A stretch of DNA of 64,000 nt from Spartobacteria bacterium. GTDB taxonomy: Bacteria; Verrucomicrobiota; Verrucomicrobiia; Chthoniobacterales; Chthoniobacteraceae. The notes below the pieces were generated by a model. The model saw nothing but the letters and a program-made list of their open reading frames with translations. It was not told where the DNA came from and made no database searches. The DNA is taken from contig JAJPII010000031.1 in assembly GCA_021324825.1 (NCBI GenBank), positions 1 to 64,000 of the forward strand, written 5' to 3'. A program made the translations under genes and the position numbers. Positions 50,696-58,800 of this stretch are shown piece after piece; position 1 is the first letter of the stretch, and each line of letters opens with the position of its first letter.

Positions 50696-51361
50696 ATGGA
50701 CTCGAAATACACGCCGCTGACGCCCGATCTCTACGCCTACCTCTGCGGCCACGCCTCGCGCGCGGGCAACGCCACGCTCGACAAGCTCCGCGCCGAAACC
50801 GAAGCGCTCGGCGAGATCAGCAGGATGTTGATCGGCAGGGAGCAGGGCAACTTTATGACGCTGCTGGTCGCGGCCCTTGGCGTCGAATCCGCCCTCGAGG
50901 TCGGAACATTCACGGGCTACAGCTCCACATGCATCGCGCTGGGCCTGCCGGCCGACGGCCGCCTGCTCTGCCTCGACGCGAGCGCGGAATGGACGGCAAT
51001 CGCCCGGCGTTACTGGAAGGAAGCGGGCGTGGAGGAGAAGATCGAACTTCGCGTCGGCGACGGGGCGCGCCTCCTGCGCCAGTTGGAGCCCGACGCGCAG
51101 TTTGACTTCGCCTTCATCGACGCCGACAAGCCGAACTACGACACGTATTACGAACTGGCGCTGCCCCATGTGAAGGAAAACGGCCTCATCCTTTTCGACA
51201 ACATGCTTTATGGCGGCAGAGTGGCCGCGCCGCCCGCGGACCAGGAAAACCCGAACGCGATCCACGCCCTCAACGAAAAGCTGGCGCGCGACCCGCGCGT
51301 GGAGTCCGTCCTGCTTTCGGTCGGCGACGGGATCAACCTTTGCCGGAAGAAGAGGGCTTGA
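50696..51361 (+). CDS. SAM-dependent O-methyltransferase (caffeoyl-CoA type)
   Basis: A 221-residue class I methyltransferase of the Methyltransf_3 (CCoAOMT/COMT-like) family. The SAM-binding loop is ALEVGTFTGYSSTCIALGL, with LLCLDAS for the ribose Asp. The metal and catalytic block is FAFIDADKPNYDTYYELALP, and FDNMLYGGRV follows. The substrate is probably a catechol or similar hydroxyl compound. The ATG at 50696 is chosen as the MDSKYTPLTPDLYAYL opening fits the family. Its 3' end overlaps the convergent PP2C gene by 29 bases. Confidence 0.94.
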   Translation: MDSKYTPLTPDLYAYLCGHASRAGNATLDKLRAETEALGEISRMLIGREQGNFMTLLVAALGVESALEVGTFTGYSSTCIALGLPADGRLLCLDASAEWTAIARRYWKEAGVEEKIELRVGDGARLLRQLEPDAQFDFAFIDADKPNYDTYYELALPHVKENGLILFDNMLYGGRVAAPPADQENPNAIHALNEKLARDPRVESVLLSVGDGINLCRKKRA

Positions 51362-52175
51362 TCTCCACCACGAGCGCGGTCGTGTTGTCGCGCCCGCAAC
51401 GCTCCACCGAATCGCCCACCAGCCCTTGCGCCGGATCGCTGTTCCCGTATTCGGGGGAGCGGAGGAGGTCGAGCAACTGGCTGTCGAAGAGCCCCTCCAC
51501 CAGCCCGTCCGTGCAGAGCAGGAAGAGATCGCCCGGTTCGCAGGGGACGACGCCAACCTGCGGATCGACAAACTGGTGCCCCGCGCCGAGCGCCTTTTGC
51601 AGGACGGTGCGGCGGGGATGATCCCGCGCCTCGCGTTCGTTGAGCTTGCCGTTGCGGAAGAGCCAGCCGACGTGCGTGTCGTCGTGGCTCAGCTGCCGCA
51701 GCCCCCGCTCCCCCGCCGGCAAATAGTAAATGCGGCTGTCTCCAATGTGCCCGAACACCATCCGCCCCGGCGTAAACCAACACAGGCTCAAGGTCGCTCC
51801 CATCCCCTCGCACTCCGCGTAGCTCCCGCCGATGAACATCAGCGTCCGGTGGATCTGGTCGAACAATTCGCCGAGCACGTCGCCACGGCCGGCCTCCATC
51901 CCCGCCGCCGATTGCATGAAGGAGCGCGGCAGGAGATGGGTTATCTTGTCCACGGCGATTCTGCTCGCGTATTCCCCGACCTGCGCGCCGCCCATCCCGT
52001 CGCTGACCGCGAAGATGAAATCCGCCGCCTCCGTGGACGCCTCCCCGGTCTTCCCAAGCAGGCGCACTTCCCGCGCGTCGAGTTGCAGGCAGAGGAAGCT
52101 GTCCTCGTTATTCTTGCGCACCTTGCCGCGATGCGTCTGCCCGAACCACTGGAGGCGCTGGCCGGGGTTATCCAT
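51333..52175 (-). CDS. PP2C-family serine/threonine protein phosphatase
   Basis: A 280-residue cytoplasmic metal-dependent phosphatase. The family motifs are complete: NNEDS (about 22-26), FAVSDGMGGAQVGEYAS with metal Asp59-Gly60, GHIGDSRIYYL, LCTDGLVEG and RDNTTALVVE. It carries no sensor domain. The gene starts eight bases inside the end of a mini-kinase gene, so the two opposing enzymes are made from one transcript. It probably dephosphorylates Ser/Thr residues of a shared substrate or of the kinase itself. Confidence 0.94.
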   Translation of the reverse strand: MDNPGQRLQWFGQTHRGKVRKNNEDSFLCLQLDAREVRLLGKTGEASTEAADFIFAVSDGMGGAQVGEYASRIAVDKITHLLPRSFMQSAAGMEAGRGDVLGELFDQIHRTLMFIGGSYAECEGMGATLSLCWFTPGRMVFGHIGDSRIYYLPAGERGLRQLSHDDTHVGWLFRNGKLNEREARDHPRRTVLQKALGAGHQFVDPQVGVVPCEPGDLFLLCTDGLVEGLFDSQLLDLLRSPEYGNSDPAQGLVGDSVERCGRDNTTALVVEIKPSSSGKG

Positions 52176-52608
52176 TTGGCTCGGGGAGGATCGTGGCGAA
52201 CTCGAAATCGATGAGGCAGAAGCGGCCGTCGCTCTGGCGGTAGGTCACATTGCGCACTTCGGGATCGTCGTGCCGCACGCCGTACGGTTCAAGCTCGGCG
52301 AAAAGCTCCCGCGCCCGCTCCTCGTCCAGGTGGTCGACCCGGCTGCCGCAATTGGTCGTGACGATGCGGAGCTGCTCCGGGTCGGCCTCGAGCAGGCGCG
52401 GCACAAAGTTGCAACCGCGCGCTTCGAGATGCCGCAGCACGCGCGTCTCGGTCTCGAACCGTTCCTTCGCCTTGGGGCCGCGGAAGGTCTTGATGACCTT
52501 CCCGTCGTACGTGATGCGCACCGTCGCCCGCAGCGTATCCTTAACCTGTAACATTCTGCCCAGAGAACATGCCTCAATCGGCGGTTGGGGCAATTCTTTC
52601 ATTGCCAT
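52168..52608 (-). CDS. Minimal protein-kinase-like protein
   Basis: A 146-residue protein with key kinase residues in order but no full N-lobe: a Lys in GKVIKTFRG, Glu in RFETETRVLRHLE, the catalytic loop RHDDPEVRN (His-x-Asp-x4-Asn pattern) and a metal-binding DFE in CLIDFEFATI. That is about half the usual length, similar to small RIO/LPS-kinase-type proteins. It lacks a visible glycine-rich loop. The start is the ATG at 52608 (52554 is an alternative). Its 3' end overlaps the PP2C gene by eight bases, suggesting a kinase/phosphatase switch. Confidence 0.7.
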   Translation of the reverse strand: MAMKELPQPPIEACSLGRMLQVKDTLRATVRITYDGKVIKTFRGPKAKERFETETRVLRHLEARGCNFVPRLLEADPEQLRIVTTNCGSRVDHLDEERARELFAELEPYGVRHDDPEVRNVTYRQSDGRFCLIDFEFATILPEPNG

Positions 52609-52702
52609 CGCGCCCGCCGCCGTTTAGAAAACCGCGTCCGCTCGGTAAAAACCGGGCAGAAAAAATATAACCTATGCGGCCTGATTAATGCTTAGTTTGA
52701 CA

Positions 52703-52718
52703 TGGCGCCGTTTGTGCT
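52703..52718 (+). promoter_or_regulatory. Candidate sigma-54 promoter of glutamine synthetase
   Basis: TGGCGCCGTTTGTGCT has GG and GC at the exact -24/-12 spacing of RpoN promoters (consensus TGGCAC-N5-TTGCT), with two mismatches. It lies 105 bases before the glutamine synthetase start, a biologically sensible place. A TTGACA that overlaps its left end has no good -10 partner. Confidence 0.4.
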
Positions 52719-52823
52719 TTTGTCGGCAACGCGCCGAAATGGGCAGAAATCAGGGAAAATATCAACAATCCACGATCCAATGGCGGCGGGATCGTTAAAA
52801 AACAGACACTACAAACAAAACAT

Positions 52824-53837
52824 ATGGCGAAGTACAAACTGGAATACATTTGGCTCGACGGTTACGAGCCTGTGGCCAACCTGCGCGGCAAGACGCTCGT
52901 AAAGGATTTCGACAGCTTTCCCACCTTGGAAATGCTTCCGAAGTGGGGCTTTGACGGCAGCTCAACCCGGCAGGCCGAAGGCCACAGCTCGGATTGCGTC
53001 CTCAAGCCGATCGCGTGTTACCCGGACAGCACCAAGACCAACGGCGTCCTGGTTCTCAACGAAGTCATGCACCCCGACGGCACGCCGCACTCCACCAACG
53101 CGCGGGCCACGATCCTCGACGATCCCGGCACCTGGTTCGGGTTCGAGCAGGAATACTTCTTCACGGTCGACGGCCGTCCGCTCGGCTTCCCGAAAGAGGG
53201 CTACCCCGCGCCGCAGGGCGAATACTACACCGGCGTAGGCTACAAGAACGTGGGCGACCTGGCGCGCGAGATCGTGGACAAGCACCTCGACCTCTGCCTC
53301 GACGCCGGCATCAACCACGAAGGCATCAACGCCGAAGTCGCCAAGGGCCAGTGGGAATTCCAGATATTCGGCAAGGGCCCCAAGAAAGCGGCCGATGAAC
53401 TGTGGATGGCGCGCTACCTTCTCATGCGGCTCTGCGAATCCTACGGCATCGACGTCGAGTTCCATTGCAAGCCGATCCGCGGCGACTGGAACGGCTCCGG
53501 CATGCACTCGAACTTCTCCACCGCCTACATGCGCGAAGTGGGCGGCAAAGAATATTTCGAGGCGCTCATGGCCGCCTTCGACAAATACAAGAACGAGCAC
53601 ATCGCCGTTTACGGGCCGGACAACCACCTGCGCTTGACCGGGTTGCACGAGACCCAGTCGATCGACAAGTTCAACTACGGCCTGGCGAACCGCGGCGCTT
53701 CCATCCGCATACCCCATAGCTTCATGGACAACAACTACCGGGGGTACCTGGAAGATCGGCGTCCGAATTCCGCGGGCGATCCCTACAAGATCGCGAGCCG
53801 TATCCTGCAGACCATCGCGACCGTCCCGACCAAGTAG
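52824..53837 (+). CDS. glnII: Glutamine synthetase, class II (eukaryotic-type)
   Basis: A 337-residue glutamine synthetase that makes glutamine from glutamate, ammonia and ATP. Length and motifs are those of GSII, not the 470-residue GSI: LEYIWLDGYEPVANLRGKT, KWGFDGSSTRQAEGHSSDC, WFGFEQEYFF, GINAEVAKGQWEFQIFGKG and GDWNGSGMHSNFST. No adenylylation Tyr region of GSI is present, so activity is probably controlled at transcription, possibly by the sigma-54-like site upstream. It is monocistronic and followed by a strong terminator. Confidence 0.96.
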   Translation: MAKYKLEYIWLDGYEPVANLRGKTLVKDFDSFPTLEMLPKWGFDGSSTRQAEGHSSDCVLKPIACYPDSTKTNGVLVLNEVMHPDGTPHSTNARATILDDPGTWFGFEQEYFFTVDGRPLGFPKEGYPAPQGEYYTGVGYKNVGDLAREIVDKHLDLCLDAGINHEGINAEVAKGQWEFQIFGKGPKKAADELWMARYLLMRLCESYGIDVEFHCKPIRGDWNGSGMHSNFSTAYMREVGGKEYFEALMAAFDKYKNEHIAVYGPDNHLRLTGLHETQSIDKFNYGLANRGASIRIPHSFMDNNYRGYLEDRRPNSAGDPYKIASRILQTIATVPTK

Positions 53838-53861
53838 GTCGCCCGGTTCCAAAAAACTTAC

Positions 53862-53900
53862 CGGCGCCGTCCTTTTAAAAGGGCGGCGCCGTTTGTTTTT
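53862..53900 (+). terminator. Intrinsic terminator of glutamine synthetase
   Basis: CGGCGCCG-T-CCTTTTAAAAGG-G-CGGCGCCG followed by TTTGTTTTT. The nearly perfect long stem and T tract begin 25 bases after the stop codon. Confidence 0.9.
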
Positions 53901-53941
53901 TCCTTGCTCCCGCGCGATTCGCGTTCCACTCTCCGCGCTTT

Positions 53942-54370
53942 ATGCGTTCATCGAAGTTGAGCGTCCCCGCCCTTCTTGCCGGCCTCCTGACCGTGGCGGT
54001 CGCGACCTGGGCGCTTGCCGCCACCAATCCCAAAGCCACCGATACGCCCTTCAAGACGTGGCTCTTCACCGCCGGCATGCTCGGCCAGTGGTTCGTCAGC
54101 GGCGGCTTAACGGGACTCATCGCCGGACGGCAAGGGCTGCTCCACGGCTTGCTCCTGGCAATCGTGGGCTGCCCGCTCGTCTCGGCGCTCTGGCTGGGAC
54201 TGCTGTTCGGCTGGCCGATGTTCTCCGCCGCCCATTACTGGCCGATTTTCCGGGACTTTATCGTGTTCGCCCTGCCGCTCGCGGTGCTCGGAGCGGTTCT
54301 GGGCGGCCTGGTTGGCAGACGACAGGAAAAAGACTCCTGGACCCGGCCCTTCACCATCACCCTAAGCTAA
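53942..54370 (+). CDS. Four-helix membrane protein
   Basis: A 142-residue integral membrane protein with an uncleaved or signal-like first helix (9-28) and three further helices (about 40-60, 66-90 and 104-125). It ends in a polar tail (GRRQEKDSWTRPF). No motif is recognisable; the loop GRQGLLHGLLLAIVGCP and FRDFIVFALPLAVLGAVLGG are merely hydrophobic. The ATG at 53942 follows soon after the glutamine synthetase terminator. Function unknown. Confidence 0.7.
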   Translation: MRSSKLSVPALLAGLLTVAVATWALAATNPKATDTPFKTWLFTAGMLGQWFVSGGLTGLIAGRQGLLHGLLLAIVGCPLVSALWLGLLFGWPMFSAAHYWPIFRDFIVFALPLAVLGAVLGGLVGRRQEKDSWTRPFTITLS

Positions 54371-54400
54371 GTGCTAAATCATTCGGAACGCCTCAGAGCG

Positions 54401-54476
54401 CGTATCATGCACTTTTCGCCCACGTCTCCTGAATGGCGCCGTGGCGTCTAACCAAGCCTAACCAAGCCTAACCAAG
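54401..54476 (+). repeat. Companion motif plus triple direct repeat
   Basis: GTATCATGCACTTTTCGCCC (54402-54421) is a copy of the motif found with the dispersed palindrome. After 26 bases, CTAACCAAG occurs three times at an exact ten-base period (54448-54456, 54458-54466, 54468-54476), ending at the stop codon of the minus-strand polyhistidine ORF. Confidence 0.6.
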
Positions 54477-54605
54477 TTAGTAATAGTGGTGATGATGGTG
54501 ATGACGATGGTGGTGGTGGTGGTGATGGTGAGCTTCCGCCGTGGAAGGGAGAAGGCCGGCCGAGCAAAACAGGGCGGCGACTACAGCAAGGAGGTGGCGT
54601 TTCAT
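54477..54605 (-). CDS. Tiny secreted polyhistidine peptide
   Basis: A 42-residue ORF on the minus strand starting at the ATG at 54605. Residues 1-25 (MKRHLLAVVAALFCSAGLLP then STAEA) form a textbook Sec signal peptide with a positively charged start, a hydrophobic core and an AEA cleavage site. The mature peptide is only HHHHHHHH-R-HHHHHH-YY: 14 His in 17 residues. Both His codons (CAC, CAT) are mixed, so selection at protein level is likely rather than slippage of a triplet repeat. It could bind Ni, Zn, Cu or haem in the periplasm. There is no strong ribosome binding site. It is well below normal gene-finding length. Confidence 0.6.
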   Translation of the reverse strand: MKRHLLAVVAALFCSAGLLPSTAEAHHHHHHHHRHHHHHHYY

Positions 54606-54681
54606 GGAAGATACTTTCTACAAATGGTTTGCGAACATCAAGGGGTTTGTCTTTTCTTTTCGATAGCCGAATCCACTTTGG

Positions 54682-55635
54682 ATGGATAATTCCGACCCCA
54701 AACCCCTTTCCCTCTTCACGGCCCCCTTGTCCGCCGCGCAGGCCGCGAAGTTAAAGACGCTCCTCCAGGCGGAGAACTTCGAGTTTGAACCCCGGCCTTA
54801 TACCCTCTATTTTGCGCGGAAAGAGAAGCTGAGCCTCGCCGTCTATGAAAAGGGGCCGAAGATCGTCGTCCAAGGCAAGGGCGCCGGGGAGTTCGTGAAA
54901 TTCCGCCTGGAGCCGGAGATATTCGGCGAGGCGCGGCTCGGCTACGAGGAGGTCCATTCGCCTGAAATGTTCCAGCCCCACTTTGGCATAGACGAAAGCG
55001 GCAAAGGCGACTTCTTCGGCCCCCTCGTCATCGCCGGCGTCTACGTGGACAAAGGGATCGCGCGCAAATTCATGGAAGGCGGCATCCAGGACAGCAAACG
55101 GATCGGCTCCGACCAGCGAATCCGGAGCCTGGCCGCGCTCATCAAACAAACCCAGGGCGCGGTCTCCAACGTCGTGGAAATCCCCCCCGCCAAATACAAC
55201 GACCTCTATGAAAAAATCGGCAACGTGAACAAACTCCTCGCCTGGGGGCACGCCCGCGTCATCGAGAACCTTCTGGCCATCCGTTCCGATTGCCCGCGAG
55301 CCCTTTCGGATCAATTCGCCAACCCGAGAGTCATCCAGAACGCCCTCATGAAAAACGGGCGCGCCATCGAACTCCAGCAGCGGACCAAAGCCGAGTCCGA
55401 CCCCGCGGTCGCCGCCGCCTCCATCCTCGCCCGGGAGCGCTTCATCGACTGGATGGAAAAAGCGGGCCGGAAATATAACGCCGCGATCCCGCGTGGCGCA
55501 TCCGCGCTGGTGAAGACAGTCGCCGGCCGGCTCGTGAAGGAACACTCCCCCGCCATCCTCCGGGAACTGACCAAGGCGCACTTCAAGACCACGAAGGAAA
55601 TCACCGACCAGGAGGAAGAAATTGACCCCGAATAA
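54682..55635 (+). CDS. rnhC: Ribonuclease HIII
   Basis: A 317-residue type 2 RNase H of the HIII subgroup that cleaves RNA in RNA/DNA hybrids. An N-terminal substrate-binding domain (about 1-95, TBP-like) precedes the catalytic domain with FGIDESGKGDFFGPLVIAG, holding the HIII-type Asp-Glu pair; further conserved Asp residues are in IQDSKRI and AESDPAVAAASILAR. HIII is an alternative to the more common HII. The C-terminus is acidic. The gene ends just before a dispersed-repeat copy, with dnaE 248 bases downstream. Confidence 0.95.
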   Translation: MDNSDPKPLSLFTAPLSAAQAAKLKTLLQAENFEFEPRPYTLYFARKEKLSLAVYEKGPKIVVQGKGAGEFVKFRLEPEIFGEARLGYEEVHSPEMFQPHFGIDESGKGDFFGPLVIAGVYVDKGIARKFMEGGIQDSKRIGSDQRIRSLAALIKQTQGAVSNVVEIPPAKYNDLYEKIGNVNKLLAWGHARVIENLLAIRSDCPRALSDQFANPRVIQNALMKNGRAIELQQRTKAESDPAVAAASILARERFIDWMEKAGRKYNAAIPRGASALVKTVAGRLVKEHSPAILRELTKAHFKTTKEITDQEEEIDPE

Positions 55636-55640
55636 CACGG

Positions 55641-55690
55641 CGGCATTGTCGTTGTTGTAGAGGCGGCTGTGCCAGCCGCGTGGCGGGAGA
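55641..55690 (+). repeat. Dispersed intergenic repeat copy
   Basis: GGCATTGTCGTTGTTGTAGA followed by GGCGGCTGTGCCAGCCGC (55662-55679) and GTGGCGGGAGACGGAGATGC. The rest of the gap to dnaE (55691-55883) holds a TTGACA at 55728 without a good -10 and nothing else I can support; a 66-codon ORF there looks spurious. Confidence 0.7.
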
Positions 55691-55883
55691 CGGAGATGCA
55701 ATGATAGTGCGTGGGGGAAAAGGGGTTTTGACAACAATGATCTGGGTTGCGTGGTCCGCGAGGTGGCTCTCCCTGAAGGGTTCAAGGAGATGGAATGAAT
55801 GTTTTTCTGATGCCGTGCCGATAACAGGCGGGAAACCCGTCAAAAAAAAGAGATATTTCCTGTCGCCGGCGTTAAAATAGGGC

Positions 55884-58800
55884 ATGGCTGCCGATCCGTT
55901 CGTTCACCTCCACGTTCACACCGAATTCTCGCTCCTGGACGGCGCGGTGCGGATCAAGGAACTGGTGAAGAAAGCCGCCGGGTTCGACATGCCCGCCGTG
56001 GCGATGACCGACCACGGCAATCTTTACGGCGCGATTGATTTCTACAAGGCCGCGCGCGACGCCGGGGTAAAGCCGATCATCGGTTGCGAGGCCTACGTGG
56101 CCCCAGGGGCGCACACCGAACGGCAGGCGAATTCAGCCCGGGACGCGGCCTGCCACCTCACGCTGCTGGCCCAAAACGAGAAGGGTTACCGCAACCTCGT
56201 CAAGCTCGTCTCGAAGGCGCATCTCGACGGTTACTACTACAAGCCGCGCATCGACAAGACGCTGCTGGCGGAACACGCGGAGGGCTTGATAGGGCTGAGC
56301 GGCTGTCTGAAGGGCGAGATCAACATGGCGATCCAGGGCGACCGGATGCAGCGGGCGCGCGAACACGCCGCCCAGTACCGCGACATCCTGGGCAAGGACA
56401 ACTTTTTCCTGGAACTGCACCGGCACGGCATCGAGGCGCAAGATAAATGCAATCACGTCCTGACCGGGTTCGCAAAGGAGTTCGGCCTCGGCCTCGTCGC
56501 GGCGAATGACGTCCATTTCCTCGAGCACTCCCACCACGAGGCGCACGATGTCATGATCTGCATCGGCACCGGCGCCAACAAGGCCGACGAGCGCCGGATG
56601 CATTACGTGCCGGAGCTTTATTTCAAATCGCCGGAGGAGATGCGGCGTCTCTTCGCGGATTGCCCGGAGGCGATCCGCAACACCGTGGAGATCGCGAACC
56701 GGTGCGACTTGAAGCTGGAGTTCGGCGTGCCGAAGTATCCCGCCTTCCCGCCGCCGCCGGGGCTGACGCGCGAGCAGTACCTGAGGAGCATCTGCCAGGA
56801 AGGGCTTCGAAGGCGCTACGGCGCGCGGGTGGAGAGCGAGCCGGAACTGGAGCGGCGGCTGGAGTACGAGCTTTCCGTCCTGGAGAAGACGGGATTCACC
56901 AGCTACTTCCTCATCGTCTGGGACTTCATCGATTTCGCCAGGAAGCGCGGCATTCCCGTCGGGCCGGGGCGCGGTTCGGCGGCGGGGTCGATGGTCGCTT
57001 ACGTGATGGGGATAACCGATATCGATCCCCTGCGGTTCGGCCTGCTCTTCGAGCGGTTCCTGAATCCAGACCGCATCAGCCCGCCGGATATCGACGTCGA
57101 CTTCTGCCAGAACCGCCGGGGCGAGGTGATCGACTATGTGCGCCACAAATACGGCGAGCGGGCCGTGGCGCAGATCGTCACCTTCGGCACGCTCGGCGCC
57201 AAGAGCGTGGTCCGCGACGTGGGCCGCGTGATGGGCCTGAGCTACGGCGACGCCGACAGGATCGCGAAGATGATCCCCAACGAGCTGAACATCACCCTGA
57301 AGTCGGCGGCGGAGAAGAATCCCGACCTGAAAAAAGCGGTCCAGACCGAGCCCGCGACCTCGGAACTCTGGGGATACGCGACCACGCTGGAAGGCCTCTC
57401 GCGGCAGGCGGGCGTCCACGCGGCGGGCGTGCTCATCGGCGACCGCGACCTTTCCGAATACGTGCCGCTCTCGCGCTCCGATCTTTCCAAGGGGCCGGAC
57501 GGCGACGTCATAAGCCAGTTCGCGATGGGGCCGCTGACCGACCTCGGCCTGTTGAAGATGGATTTCCTCGGCCTCAAGACGCTCACGGTCATCCAGGACA
57601 CGGAAGTCCTCCTCCGCGAGAAAATCCCCGGCTTCTCGGCGGCAAAGCTCCCTTTCGACAACGCGGCGGCCTTTGCATTGTTGAACCGGGCGGAAACCAT
57701 CGGCGTGTTCCAACTGGAATCCGGCGGCATGGTGAACCTGTGCCGGCAATTCGACATCCAGAACATCGAGGACGTCATCGCCCTCATCGCGCTGTACAGG
57801 CCGGGGCCGATGGAACTGATCCCCGACTACATCAAGCGAAAGAAGGGGCAGACAAAGATCAAATACGAGCACCCGCTCCTGGAAAAGATTTGCGCGGAGA
57901 CCTATGGCATCATGATCTACCAGGAGCAGGTCATGGCCGCGGCCAGCAGCCTCGCGGGGTACAGCCTCGGCCAGTCGGACCTGCTCCGGCGCGCGATGGG
58001 CAAGAAGGACAAGGAGAAGATGGCCAGGGAGCGCGCCAACTTCATCGCCGGCTGCGAGAAGACCAACCGCATCCCGGAAAAGAAGGCGAGCGCCATCTTC
58101 GACCTGCTGGAGAAATTCGCGGGCTACGGGTTCAACAAGAGCCACAGCGCGGCGTACGGCGTCGTCAGCTACCAGACGGCTTATCTGAAGGCCAACCACC
58201 CGGTGGAATTCATGGCCGCGCTGTTGAGCAACGAAATCAACAACACGGACAAAATCTCGATCTTCGTCGCCGAGTGCAAGCGGATGGGCATCGACATCCT
58301 GCCGCCGGACGTGAACCGTAGCGCGTTGAAATTCGCCCCCGAGCCGGGCGGCAACGGCATCCGTTACGGACTGGCGGGCGTGAAGAACGTCGGCGAAGGC
58401 GCCATGCAAGCCGCCGTCGAGGAGCGCGAAAAGAACGGGCCGTTCCAATCGCTGGAGGATTTCTGCTCGCGGCTTGACCCTCGCCGCATCAACAAGAAAG
58501 TCGTGGAGAGCCTCGTCAAATGCGGCGCTTTCGACTTCACGGAGCTGGATCGGGCGAGCCTCTTCGCGGTCATCGACTCCGCGCTTTCCACCGCAGCCTC
58601 CTCGCACCGCGACCGCGCGGCGGGGCAGGTCTCGCTCTTCGGCGGGCTGGAGGCTCCGCAGCCCGCCGCCCGACGAAGTTTCGTCCCGCCATGGCCGGCC
58701 GACGAAAAGCTCGCTTACGAAAAGGAGCTTCTCGGGTTTTACGTGACCGGGCATCCGCTCGATGAATACCGGCCAATCCTGGAAAGCGGCAAATACACGC

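Noticed and set aside
54448-54476. Possible CRISPR-like array of CTAACCAAG units
   Set aside because: There are only three nine-base units at a ten-base period with no spacers; it is a simple tandem repeat, and no cas gene is present.
55728-55733. TTGACA as a dnaE promoter
   Set aside because: No acceptable -10 hexamer lies 15-19 bases downstream, so a single -35-like hexamer was not reported as a promoter.
55680-55880. A 66-codon ORF before dnaE
   Set aside because: It overlaps the repeat, has poor codon bias and no ribosome binding site or motif, and ends just before the dnaE start.
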